From IMG/VR virus record IMGVR_UViG_3300022925_000050, positions 1 to 43,619 of that record: a stretch of DNA of 43,619 nucleotides. One strand, given 5' to 3'. Below are positions 16,250 to 23,695 of this stretch, in pieces. The position numbers were made by a program, and so were the translations under genes. The stretch comes from a virus. Position 1 is the first letter of the stretch; every line of letters begins with the position of its first letter. The notes under the pieces were generated by a model, which did no database searches, had not been told where the DNA came from, and saw nothing but the letters and a program-made list of their open reading frames with translations.

Positions 16250-16333
16250 CGTATAGGTTACGTCGTATAGGTTACGTCGTATAGGTTACGTCGTATAGGT
16301 TACGTCGTATAGGTTACGTCGTATAGGTTACGT
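16250..16333. repeat. six perfect tandem copies of a 14-bp repeat
   Basis: The unit on the plus strand is CGTATAGGTTACGT, repeated six times with no mismatch. Each unit is itself a hairpin: CGTA, five-base loop, TACG, one linker base. On the transcribed minus strand the loop reads ACCTA. A seventh, enlarged unit with the same ends lies at 16407-16439 (CGTATAG and GTTACGT separated by 19 bases). Confidence 0.95.
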
Positions 16334-16443
16334 ATTCCAGCTTCGCTGGTCTCGGAAATCAAGATTTCCTCGTATTCTTTTGCAGATAGGGACTGATGAC
16401 TGAATCCGTATAGTGCCGAAGGACCGTTACCCGTTACGTATTA

Positions 16444-16472
16444 AGTATAGATACGTAAAAACATCTTGTCAA
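16444..16472 (-). promoter_or_regulatory. consensus sigma70 promoter of the hairpin-array RNA
   Basis: On the minus strand TTGACA (16467-16472), exactly 17 bases, TATACT (16444-16449). This is the best promoter in the window and points away from dut into the repeat region; no coding sequence begins after it. The -10 is flanked by an inverted repeat TACGTAT (16435-16441) / ATACGTA (16451-16457), a possible operator. Confidence 0.75.
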
Positions 16473-16496
16473 GCGTTTTTTTAATTTATTTTGTAA

Positions 16497-16525
16497 TTGC
16501 ATTTTTTGTTTTATAGTCGTATGAT
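16497..16525 (+). promoter_or_regulatory. sigma70-type promoter of the dut operon
   Basis: TTGCAT (16497-16502), 17 bases, TATGAT (16520-16525), then 5 bases to the dut ATG at 16531. The predicted mRNA is leaderless. It is divergent from the hairpin-RNA promoter, with 24 bases between the -35 boxes. Confidence 0.5.
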
Positions 16526-16530
16526 AATGC

Positions 16531-16974
16531 ATGGGACATTACGTAGAAATTTTAAACGAAAAGTATCTGGAGCAGCCGAAACAAGGGGATGCTGGTATAG
16601 ATTTAATAGCTAGGGATGATCCTGAATTTATCACAGATAAAGACGGTGATGTTCTTTTCGTTGAATACAATACTGGAGTAAGAATTGCGCCTTCATCTAA
16701 TTCAATGCATGGTCTTGTGTTTCCCCGATCCAGCATTAGCAAATATCATCTGTCACTCTGCAACTCTGTAGCAGTTATTGACTCAAGCTATCGTGGCGAA
16801 ATTAAACTAAGGTTCAGAACACTGAAGGAAATGGGCAACTTTTATCAAAAAGGAGATAAGATCGGCCAACTTATTTTCTTTTCCCCTTGTGTCCCTGAAT
16901 TAATTTTTGTTGACAAATTCGAAAATAAGACTACGCTAAGAGGTGAAAAGGGCTTTGGCTCCACAGGAAGATAA
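16531..16974 (+). CDS. dut: dUTP diphosphatase
   Basis: This is a 147-residue trimeric-type dUTPase that hydrolyses dUTP to dUMP, keeping uracil out of DNA. All five family motifs are present: DAGIDLIA, FPRSSISKY, SVAVIDSSYRGEI (Ser where most have Ala/Pro-Asp), KGDKIGQLIFF and the phosphate-binding RGEKGFGSTGR at the C terminus. It heads a plus-strand operon and is followed after 4 bases by a dNMP kinase, a partner in dNTP supply. Confidence 0.92.
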   Translation: MGHYVEILNEKYLEQPKQGDAGIDLIARDDPEFITDKDGDVLFVEYNTGVRIAPSSNSMHGLVFPRSSISKYHLSLCNSVAVIDSSYRGEIKLRFRTLKEMGNFYQKGDKIGQLIFFSPCVPELIFVDKFENKTTLRGEKGFGSTGR

Positions 16975-16978
16975 TTAC

Positions 16979-17578
16979 ATGGAAAATACAAAACTAATCG
17001 CAGTGACAGGTCTTGCCAGATCGGGTAAGGATTCTTTTGCGTCTGAAATTAAAAGACAAGTAACAGACTTAGCTCCAGACAAGTCAGTTGGCATTTTTGC
17101 TTTTGCCGAAGGAGTTAGAAAAGAGATTCAATTTTTCCTTCAAGAAAACTTGTCAATTTCTGCGTGGACAGAGGAAGAAGAAGAGAAAAAAATTATACGA
17201 CCCTTCCTTGTCGCCTATGGCAATGCCAAGAGGGACTTGTCTAAAAACAGGTATTGGATTGAAAAATTAGAAAAACAAATTCAACAAAGACAATGTGATG
17301 TTTCAATCATTTCGGATTTAAGATTTGCAGAAAACGAAACTGACGAACTGGCTTGGTTTAAAAAACAAAATGGACTTCACATTCATTTAGACAGACTTGT
17401 TGACGGGCAAGAAATGAAAGCCCCAAACGAATTTGAAGAAAAAAATAATCCTAAATTAAGAGAAGCGGCAGACGTTGTATTAAAGATGGAATACGAAGAA
17501 TCTCTTGATGCTTTCAAAAAAACAGTTAAAACAAATGTCGAAAACATTTTAGAAAAAGAAATCGGCAGAATATTATAA
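16979..17578 (+). CDS. deoxynucleoside monophosphate kinase
   Basis: This is a 199-residue P-loop kinase: LIAVTGLARSGKDSFA gives a GxxxSGKD Walker A typical of phage dNMP kinases (T4 gp1 type) that phosphorylate dNMPs to dNDPs. SIISDLRFAENE fits the DxRf strand of this family and HIHLDRL a late core strand. The ATG at 16979 is preferred to 16943, since it begins directly at the P-loop domain and does not overlap dut. The stop overlaps the sigma factor ATG by one base. Confidence 0.8.
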   Translation: MENTKLIAVTGLARSGKDSFASEIKRQVTDLAPDKSVGIFAFAEGVRKEIQFFLQENLSISAWTEEEEEKKIIRPFLVAYGNAKRDLSKNRYWIEKLEKQIQQRQCDVSIISDLRFAENETDELAWFKKQNGLHIHLDRLVDGQEMKAPNEFEEKNNPKLREAADVVLKMEYEESLDAFKKTVKTNVENILEKEIGRIL

Positions 17579-18159
17579 TGGAAGACGGAATTTTAATTAA
17601 AGATATTTTAGAAAAAAACTCTAGCGAAGCCCTTGTAGAGCTTTCAGAAAGGCACACTGGAATTTTTTATAATATAATTCAAAAATACCTGCCCAAGTAT
17701 GACAACTCTTCCTACTTTGACGATTTCGAATCACAAAAAGAGTCGATACTTTTTGATGCTGTAAAAACCTTTGACGAAGAAAAAGGAGTAAAGTTCGTAA
17801 CTTGGTTTGCTAATAAAACTAAATACCTCTGCTTAACAGAAAGAACTAAGCACACAAAAAGCCCATCATTCTATGAATTTTCTGAAGAAATGGGTGAAAC
17901 CTGTCAAGAAACTCCATTTAGTTATTGCGACCTAAAAGATGAAACGCAAGAAATTTTAAGAAAAGTAAAGTCTAGATTTGGAGAAAGAAATGCTGAAATG
18001 TTTTGTGACATATATTTTGGTGGAGAAAAAAAAGTAGGTCAGACTTTAAAGCAAGTAGGAGAGAAATACGGAATATCAACCCAAGCGGTGCAAGCCTGTC
18101 ACAAAAAGATTATTAATTTTTTAAAAAATGAAAATACAATTAAATTCCCCAATCAATAA
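17578..18159 (+). CDS. sigma-70 family RNA polymerase sigma factor
   Basis: This is a 193-residue protein. Region 2 is visible at about residues 15-90: ALVELSERHTGIFYNIIQ, then ESILFDAVKTFDEEKG, then VKFVTWFANKTKYLCL (the 'f-ty---~ir' segment that binds -10 DNA). A region-4 helix-turn-helix ends the protein: LKQVGEKYGISTQAVQACHK. Regions 1 and 3 are absent, as in small alternative sigma factors. It probably directs host RNA polymerase to late phage promoters; the tail operon lacks TTGACA promoters. Confidence 0.8.
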   Translation: MEDGILIKDILEKNSSEALVELSERHTGIFYNIIQKYLPKYDNSSYFDDFESQKESILFDAVKTFDEEKGVKFVTWFANKTKYLCLTERTKHTKSPSFYEFSEEMGETCQETPFSYCDLKDETQEILRKVKSRFGERNAEMFCDIYFGGEKKVGQTLKQVGEKYGISTQAVQACHKKIINFLKNENTIKFPNQ

Positions 18160-19216
18160 CCTTTCATTAGGAAATGTCTCGTTTAACTTTGCGAGGGAAT
18201 TGGTTAAAGACAAATCACTGTCTTGCTTTTTTCCTGAAAAAGACGCTCTAGACTTTTCGGCGTTTGACGAGGCTGATGATGAGATTAAAAAAGAAATCTT
18301 AATATCAGCGCAAAATAGATTAAAAAAGTTTAACGAAAACGACCCAACATTGAAGATTTGGCACATTAACGGTTCTGAATCTTCTTTTGGAGCTAATAGA
18401 TATTTATACACTTTTTACGAAGTAGATGAGCCTACCATTGAAGAAATCAATCTTGTTAAAAACCATAAGGCCGTTTTCTTCTCTAGTTCGGAAGCTTGCC
18501 AAATCTTTAAAGACAGAGGTTTGGATAATGTTTATTATATTCCTTTAGGATTTGATGAAGACATTTTAAAAGCTCAATGCCACAACAAGTTGAAAGACGT
18601 AGTTCATTTTGGTTTAATTGGAAAATTAGAAAGAAGAAAAAATACTCAACAAATAATTAAGCTTTGGCTTAAAAAGTATGGAAACAATCCAAAATACCAG
18701 TTAACCTGCTTGATCGACAACCCATTCTTTAGAAAAGAAATTTTTGAAAAAATAATTAACGAAACTTTGGGTGGAAAGCATTGGAATAATATCAATTTCC
18801 TTCCAAGATTAGAGAAAAACTCAGAAGTTAATTGCTTAATGAAAGCTATTGATATTGATTTGAGTGGCTGTAACTTTAACGAAGGCTGGAACTTGCCTAG
18901 TTTTAATTCTGCTTGCCTTGGTAATATCTGCGTGGTTGGAGATGGAATGGCCCACAAGGATTGGGCTGAAGGAGAAAATATTGTGAAGATAAGCCCCGAA
19001 ACAAAAGAGGAATGTTACGATGGAGTATTTTTCCAAAAAGGCAGTCCATTCAATCAAGGAAAATTTTACAGAGTTGGCGACGAATCTATTATAAAAAGTT
19101 TTGAAGAAGCTGAAGAAAAGCTAAAGACATATAATAAAGAAATCAGGAAAGACCTGATTGATAATTTTTCTTACAAAAATTCCTTGGTTAAAATCAAAGA
19201 AATTATCAACGCATGA
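18128..19216 (+). CDS. GT4-like glycosyltransferase
   Basis: This is a 362-residue GT-B protein. NLSLGNVSFNFARELVK resembles the first strand-helix, VFFSSSEACQIFKDRGL and VYYIPLGFDEDI the inter-domain region, VVHFGLIGKLERRKNTQQII the start of the second domain, and DIDLSGCNFNEGWNLPSFNS the donor-binding segment (usual E-x7-E, here only E of NEGW). It overlaps the sigma gene by 32 bases. The acceptor is unknown. Loss of the second Glu may mean a changed donor site. Confidence 0.7.
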   Translation: MKIQLNSPINNLSLGNVSFNFARELVKDKSLSCFFPEKDALDFSAFDEADDEIKKEILISAQNRLKKFNENDPTLKIWHINGSESSFGANRYLYTFYEVDEPTIEEINLVKNHKAVFFSSSEACQIFKDRGLDNVYYIPLGFDEDILKAQCHNKLKDVVHFGLIGKLERRKNTQQIIKLWLKKYGNNPKYQLTCLIDNPFFRKEIFEKIINETLGGKHWNNINFLPRLEKNSEVNCLMKAIDIDLSGCNFNEGWNLPSFNSACLGNICVVGDGMAHKDWAEGENIVKISPETKEECYDGVFFQKGSPFNQGKFYRVGDESIIKSFEEAEEKLKTYNKEIRKDLIDNFSYKNSLVKIKEIINA

Positions 19217-19542
19217 AGAGAGGAATTACAACGAGGGATGGCGAGGCGAGGATTTCCTGCTCTGACTTGTTCGCTGGATTTGATCCAGATGAACACGAAA
19301 TGCTTACTATGGACGGCTTTGATGACTGCATAGCTGGAGTGGTGGAGCGGTTTGGGCAGAACCCAATCGTCTGCTACGATAAGGAGAAGGTAATCCAACA
19401 CCTAGAATCAGACGGCATGGATAGGAACGAAGCAGAGGAATTTTTTCACTTCAATCAGATCGGCTCATGGATGGGCGACTCAACACCGTGTTTTTTATCA
19501 GCTAACGACCAAAGTTCTGCTACTGGCGAGGTCAGTTCGTAG
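19213..19542 (+). CDS. conserved hypothetical phage protein, GC-rich
   Basis: This is a 109-residue protein with the pattern HEMLTMDGFDDCIAGVVERFGQNPIVCYDKEKVI and DGMDRNEAEEFFHFNQIGSWMG, STPCFL. I recognise this as a widespread phage/bacterial small protein of unknown function (typical core: DG-DD---GV--RFG----YD---vI--L---GM---EA-E---FN--GaW-G-~TP). Its GC content is clearly higher than that of its neighbours, suggesting recent transfer. It overlaps the glycosyltransferase gene by 4 bases (ATGA). Confidence 0.65.
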   Translation: MKRGITTRDGEARISCSDLFAGFDPDEHEMLTMDGFDDCIAGVVERFGQNPIVCYDKEKVIQHLESDGMDRNEAEEFFHFNQIGSWMGDSTPCFLSANDQSSATGEVSS

Positions 19543-19567
19543 CAACGACTTGTTATCCAATTTTATT

Positions 19568-19615
19568 ATGAGAAAAATTAAATTCAATGGGAAAATAATT
19601 GAGATAACCGTTTGA
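19568..19615 (+). CDS. possible 15-residue peptide
   Basis: A short frame MRKIKFNGKIIEITV lies in the gap before the next gene; its TGA stop is part of the TTGACA box of the following promoter. It looks like one beta-hairpin. There is no strong ribosome-binding site. It may be a chance frame. Confidence 0.2.
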   Translation: MRKIKFNGKIIEITV

Positions 19616-19639
19616 CAAAAAAGACATTTGAATTATAGT
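19612..19639 (+). promoter_or_regulatory. sigma70-type promoter, leaderless
   Basis: TTGACA (19612-19617), 16 bases, TATAGT (19634-19639), 5 bases, ATG (19645). Same geometry as at 6375-6403 and 16497-16525. Confidence 0.65.
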
Positions 19640-19644
19640 ATACT

Positions 19645-20382
19645 ATGGCTAAAAACGAAAAAGGACCAAAGAAATTTAAAAGAGACGAATACGGACTTTT
19701 AGAAAGTCAAGAACACCTCTTTAAAGAAGATGGATCAGTTGATTGGAGAGGAATGGTTTCTGACGATCATCTTTATCCAAATAAAGATTGGTTTGAGTCA
19801 AGGCAAAAGCAGATTCCTAAATCAGTAGAAGGTTTAGAAGATTATCAACTTTTAATTAAACTCTCTGGAATTAGAGAGATTGCAAATATTAGAGGATTTA
19901 AAAATGTCGAATACAATGTTGTTGAGTCTTCTACTTCAAGGGCCGTTGTGAAATGCAAGATTACATTTCTGGAAAATTACGAATCTCCAGAAACTTGTTT
20001 TGAGAGCATTGCAAATGCAACTTTGGATAATACAGATAATTTTGCGAGAAAGTTTTTAGAATCTATTGCGGAAAATAGAGCTTTTGTAAGATGCGTTAGA
20101 GCGTTTTTAAATATACCAATCGTCGGTGCTGACGAAATCGACAAAAGCCAGAAGCCAGAAAAACAAGTCGAAACTGTTGACTCTGCAAGCTTTAGTCCTC
20201 AAAAAACTTTGGAAAGACATGCTCGCAATAGAAATCTTAACGATTTTGAAGACTTCAAATCGTTTTTAAGAACAGCTTGGAAGGCTGGAGAATTCAAAAG
20301 CGATAAAGTAAAAGACTGGAAATCTTTTAAGGATATCCCCGCAAAAGAGAGCAGAGTTTTGATAGACTTACTAAACAAGTAG
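19645..20382 (+). CDS. possible ssDNA-annealing (Rad52-like) protein
   Basis: This is a 245-residue protein. The core IREIANIRGFKNVEYNVV, AVVKCKITFL, then the helix FARKFLESIAENRAFVRCVRAFL is the layout of phage single-strand annealing proteins (beta sheet followed by a helix with A-x-x-x-A-L/F-x-R-A). The C-terminal domain (residues about 180-245) is helical and charged. Its gene is followed by a DnaQ-like exonuclease, a usual partner in phage recombination. The family is not certain; a different ssDNA-binding role is possible. Confidence 0.4.
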   Translation: MAKNEKGPKKFKRDEYGLLESQEHLFKEDGSVDWRGMVSDDHLYPNKDWFESRQKQIPKSVEGLEDYQLLIKLSGIREIANIRGFKNVEYNVVESSTSRAVVKCKITFLENYESPETCFESIANATLDNTDNFARKFLESIAENRAFVRCVRAFLNIPIVGADEIDKSQKPEKQVETVDSASFSPQKTLERHARNRNLNDFEDFKSFLRTAWKAGEFKSDKVKDWKSFKDIPAKESRVLIDLLNK

Positions 20383-20383
20383 A

Positions 20384-21004
20384 ATGCTACCGTTTGACCA
20401 AAAATACTTATTGTTTGACCTTGAGACGGAGGGTTTAAACTTGGCTTATTCAAGGCCTTGGGAGCTTTCCTACGTCTTGGGGCAAGGCAACAAGGTCATT
20501 GGCAAAAGACAAATTTACATTGACATACCCGATTTGGATTTGCCGTTCTTTATTAAGAAGCTTTGTGGTTTCGATCAAAAAAAATACGATAGAGAAAAAA
20601 TCTCTCCACAGGAAGCTTGGAATCATTTTAAAGAATACCTTTATAATCCTGAATATAAGGTTCTTGGCCAGAATATATTAAAATATGATGCAAACATTTT
20701 AGGAGTCTTGTCTGAGATGTGTGGAGAAAAAATTGATTATTCCTTTATTGACAGAATTTTAGACACAAGGCCTTTAGCAGTGGCGCATAAAGAAGGACTT
20801 GAGAAGCCGAGAGGCAATTCTTCAATGACTGAATGGCAATATAAAATTCTAAATGATAGGTCTTTAAAAGCCAAAGCGTCCCAAAAGGTCTTGTTAAAAC
20901 ACTTCGGCATTAAACACGATCCAAACTTGCTTCACGACGGACTGTATGACTGTGAAATGAGTTGGGAAATTTTCAAACAACTAAAAAATGCTTTGGAGTT
21001 ATGA
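20384..21004 (+). CDS. DnaQ-like 3'-5' exonuclease (DEDDh)
   Basis: This is a 206-residue RNase H-fold exonuclease. Motif I: LLFDLETEG (D12, E14); motif II: LGQNILKYDANIL (D); motif III: LLHDGLYDCEMSWEIF (H and D, DEDDh type). It is probably the proofreading subunit for the split family C polymerase, which itself has a degenerate PHP domain. It starts 2 bases after the previous stop and ends in an ATGA overlap with the next gene. Confidence 0.8.
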   Translation: MLPFDQKYLLFDLETEGLNLAYSRPWELSYVLGQGNKVIGKRQIYIDIPDLDLPFFIKKLCGFDQKKYDREKISPQEAWNHFKEYLYNPEYKVLGQNILKYDANILGVLSEMCGEKIDYSFIDRILDTRPLAVAHKEGLEKPRGNSSMTEWQYKILNDRSLKAKASQKVLLKHFGIKHDPNLLHDGLYDCEMSWEIFKQLKNALEL

Positions 21005-21783
21005 TATTTTTTGACGAAAAAAACCCAAACAAATATAATTTTTTAAAAAAACTATTAACGCCTTACTCTTTTAAACGCAGTTTGAATAAAAAAAAGATAG
21101 GGTGTGGTGATGGAGGCTACGTTATTGACCCATCTTATGTAGATGCTGTTTTATCTTATGGTATAGGCTCTGATCCAGAAGGCGTTTCGTTTGAAACTGA
21201 AATGCTAGACAAAGGATGCGAAGTCCATATGTATGATGGTTCAATAGGATTTCTTCCGGTTTCTGAAAGTTATTTTGGCGGCGTTGCTTATTTTAAATCG
21301 GAATATTTAACCGAAGAAAATTTCAAAGACCATTTGGATAAATTCCCTAACAGGCCTTTGATTAATTCCGTTCTTAAAATGGATATAGAAGGCAACGAAT
21401 ATAAATGGCTTACAGATAGAAATTTAAAGCTGCTCTCTGACAGGTTTGGCCAATTCACTATTGAGGTTCATTCTTTAATCGAAGAAACGCCAGAAGGATG
21501 GGTTTTAGAACCTCAAATTAAAGAGGCTAAAGAAAACAAAAAAGCAACAGCCTTATTTTTTGAAAGATTAAATAAAAAATTCACTCTATGGCATATTCAT
21601 GGAAATAATCATTCTCCGAGATATGTCGATTTTCCAGACTCTTTAGAACTAACCTATGTAAATAAGAAACTCGCAATGCCAAGCGGCAAAGAACCAGAAG
21701 GCTTTCCCGTAGAAGGGCTTGATGAACCCAATTTTAAAGAGAGGGATGATTATGTTTTAGATTGGTGGCTTTATACTCTATAA
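21001..21783 (+). CDS. FkbM-like SAM-dependent methyltransferase
   Basis: This is a 260-residue protein. VLSYGIGSDPEGVSFETEML is the SAM-binding first strand-loop and HMYDGSIG the second-strand acid; SVLKMDIEGNEYKWL is the LKmDIEG signature of FkbM/Methyltransf_21 proteins, which methylate sugars or small molecules. The ATG at 21001 is used since it overlaps the exonuclease stop (ATGA). It is embedded among glycosyltransferases, so a sugar O-methylation role is likely. Confidence 0.65.
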   Translation: MIFFDEKNPNKYNFLKKLLTPYSFKRSLNKKKIGCGDGGYVIDPSYVDAVLSYGIGSDPEGVSFETEMLDKGCEVHMYDGSIGFLPVSESYFGGVAYFKSEYLTEENFKDHLDKFPNRPLINSVLKMDIEGNEYKWLTDRNLKLLSDRFGQFTIEVHSLIEETPEGWVLEPQIKEAKENKKATALFFERLNKKFTLWHIHGNNHSPRYVDFPDSLELTYVNKKLAMPSGKEPEGFPVEGLDEPNFKERDDYVLDWWLYTL

Positions 21784-21790
21784 TAATAAA

Positions 21791-21988
21791 ATGACTTACG
21801 ACGAACAAATTAAAATCCTAAAAGCAGCAAGGGACGGAAAAAGACTCTTCGCCAAGGAAAAAGGAAACGACTCTAAGGATTGGGAGTTTTTTGATCCAAG
21901 ATGCACTTTTAGAAACTCTTTTAGAGCCGAAAGGGACGTTCAGTTTAATTTCCAAAAATATGAATACAAAGTTTACTCAGGATACTAA
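21791..21988 (+). CDS. small hypothetical protein
   Basis: This is a 65-residue protein, MTYDEQIKILKAARDGKRL at the start, aromatic-rich C terminus (NFQKYEYKVYSGY). The layout (helix, then basic/aromatic strand) is common among phage small proteins of unknown function. It abuts the next gene with no gap. Confidence 0.55.
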   Translation: MTYDEQIKILKAARDGKRLFAKEKGNDSKDWEFFDPRCTFRNSFRAERDVQFNFQKYEYKVYSGY

Positions 21989-22840
21989 ATGAGCAAAACA
22001 TATTTAATTGGGATAACACAAGATCAAAAAGAGAATATAAAATCTCTCACTGATCCTATTTGGAATTTCGTTGACGGCTTAATATTTGTTGATCATGGAT
22101 CAACAGACGGAACGAGAGAACTTTTAGAGGAAAGAAAAGGTTGTGGGAAAATAATCGACGAAGAATGGGTAAACTCTCACGATTATAGCATGAACCACCT
22201 TCTTTTAAAAGGAGGGCTTGAAAACGGAGACTGGTGTATTTTTAGAGACTCTATGGAGAGATTCAACGAAGAGTGGGCATCAAAGATAGAAGATTTTGTA
22301 GATCAATTAAGAATTAGGGGGATTAGAACTGTTTACAATTATGGAAAGATATTTATGTTTCAGTATAATGATTCAATGTTTTTTACCGGAAGCCCTCATT
22401 TTGGATTACAAGGAGCGCAAGCGCATTCTGTGGACTTAAAAGACCTTTATAACGAAGACAAAAAAGAACACACTTGGAGAATAAGAGACGGCGAAGAAGG
22501 AGGTAGGCCAATTGATAACAAAATAGATCACGAAGCGAAATACGCATGGGTTTACGGTAGGTCGAATCATCTACTTCTAGGTTACGAAAATAAGCTAGAG
22601 CAATATGAAAGGGCTGAAATCATAAGACAGCACATGAGAGATAATGCTAGGACTGCGGGTTTTGAAATGACAGTTGAAGGTCTTAAAGATTTTTTATCCT
22701 TCTTGCTGGATAAAGAGAAAGATTCATTTAAAAGTTTTATAAACTCTCACAGGGTTTGGAGGAATTTTTATAGATTTCATTTCTTAAAAGAGGACTTTGC
22801 AGAAATAGAGGAAACAGAAGAGGATTGGAAATATGAATAA
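21989..22840 (+). CDS. glycosyltransferase family 2-like protein
   Basis: This is a 283-residue protein. TYLIGITQDQKENI and LIFVDHGSTDGTRELLEE are the first strands of a GT-A enzyme, the latter with the well-known D-x-S-x-D-x-T nucleotide-binding motif. In place of the metal-binding DxD it has WCIFRDSMERF, so donor binding may differ. A histidine/glycine-rich middle (HFGLQGAQAHS) follows. It is in a run of four consecutive sugar-transferase-like genes. Confidence 0.65.
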   Translation: MSKTYLIGITQDQKENIKSLTDPIWNFVDGLIFVDHGSTDGTRELLEERKGCGKIIDEEWVNSHDYSMNHLLLKGGLENGDWCIFRDSMERFNEEWASKIEDFVDQLRIRGIRTVYNYGKIFMFQYNDSMFFTGSPHFGLQGAQAHSVDLKDLYNEDKKEHTWRIRDGEEGGRPIDNKIDHEAKYAWVYGRSNHLLLGYENKLEQYERAEIIRQHMRDNARTAGFEMTVEGLKDFLSFLLDKEKDSFKSFINSHRVWRNFYRFHFLKEDFAEIEETEEDWKYE

Positions 22841-22883
22841 AGAATGCCAATTTGTTAATTTCGATATGAAGGTAGTGGTTTAA
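22833..22883 (+). CDS. possible 16-residue peptide between glycosyltransferase genes
   Basis: The frame MNKECQFVNFDMKVVV overlaps the end of the previous gene by 8 bases and ends 1 base before the next ATG. It could serve as a coupling peptide or be a remnant; no independent support. Confidence 0.2.
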   Translation: MNKECQFVNFDMKVVV

Positions 22884-22884
22884 T

Positions 22885-23694
22885 ATGAAAATTTCTGTAT
22901 ACTCTTCTTTATTTAACGTTGAGAGCGGTCTTTTTGACTTGGAAGACGCTTTATTGAATTGGTCTAAATACGCAGACGAAATTGTAATAGCTACTTTTGA
23001 AGATGAAAAAAATAGTATCGTTACGGCGATTAAATACGCGGCAGAGGCTATAGGCTTCAAAGGCGGTATTAAAGTGGTTGTCAAAAAAGATACAAATTTA
23101 GACGACCCTCTTTTTGATGGAAAGTTAAAAAACGCAGCATTGCAAGCTTGCTCTAATGAAATCGTCATTCAACAGGATTTTGATGAAAGAATTGGTGGAG
23201 AAAAGATTTATTGGAAGGATTTGGCTGAAAGAATTATTCAGTTTAAAATGCCACTAGGATGTCATATTCCAGTAATTGATTTGTATAAAGACCTTGACTC
23301 TTATAAATCAGTAAATGCTAAATGGTATATCCACACCAAGGCTGGAACAAAAAGAGGGCCAGTAAATTTCGCAATAAGAAGCGACGGAACAATTGACGTT
23401 ACAAAGTCAGATACTTGCGAATTAATCAACCATAATGGAGATTTAACGTCTTCAATTGCCGAATTAAGTTTTAAAACAGAAACGCAAAACGGAAAATTCA
23501 ATACGCAATTTCCTCACATTATACATTTAGGTTATTTAAATTTAAACAACAGGATTGAAAACAATAAATTTTGGAGTAAAATTTGGAGCGCAAGAAACGG
23601 GAAAAAAGTTGAAGTTGCACAGGATTTAGATACTTTGGAAAAAGAAAACGACGCAAGACCTCATGGTTTAGAAAAGGAGTGGTGGAAAAAATAA
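22885..23694 (+). CDS. glycosyltransferase-like protein (GT-A type)
   Basis: This is a 269-residue protein. ISVYSSLFNVESGLFDLEDAL begins the fold; YADEIVIATFEDEKNS is the second strand, and EIVIQQDFDERIG places a DxD in the expected metal-binding position. The sequence is distant from standard GT2 in its nucleotide motif. Likely transfers a sugar to phage or host glycans. Confidence 0.55.
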   Translation: MKISVYSSLFNVESGLFDLEDALLNWSKYADEIVIATFEDEKNSIVTAIKYAAEAIGFKGGIKVVVKKDTNLDDPLFDGKLKNAALQACSNEIVIQQDFDERIGGEKIYWKDLAERIIQFKMPLGCHIPVIDLYKDLDSYKSVNAKWYIHTKAGTKRGPVNFAIRSDGTIDVTKSDTCELINHNGDLTSSIAELSFKTETQNGKFNTQFPHIIHLGYLNLNNRIENNKFWSKIWSARNGKKVEVAQDLDTLEKENDARPHGLEKEWWKK

Positions 23695-23695
23695 T

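Larger units (their letters stand above)
16171..16437 (-). ncRNA. candidate noncoding RNA made of an array of hairpins
   Basis: The gap 16075-16530 has no credible gene. On its minus strand a consensus promoter points into a sequence built almost wholly of hairpins and closed by a terminator, predicting an RNA of about 267 nt. In order from the 5' end: an expanded CGUA/UACG unit, a short region without clear pairing, hairpin GGAAATC/GATTTCC (16354-16369), hairpin CCAGC/GCTGG with a GAA loop (16337-16349), six identical 14-base mini-hairpin units (16250-16333), hairpin CCTCCTA/TAGGAGG (16226-16247), and the terminator stem. I recognise no known RNA family. No reverse transcriptase, Cas or integrase gene is nearby. 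A DNA-level role (origin iterons) remains possible. Confidence 0.6.

Noticed and set aside
16250-16333. CRISPR array
   Set aside because: The 14-base units are directly adjacent with no spacers, too short for CRISPR repeats, and no cas gene is present.
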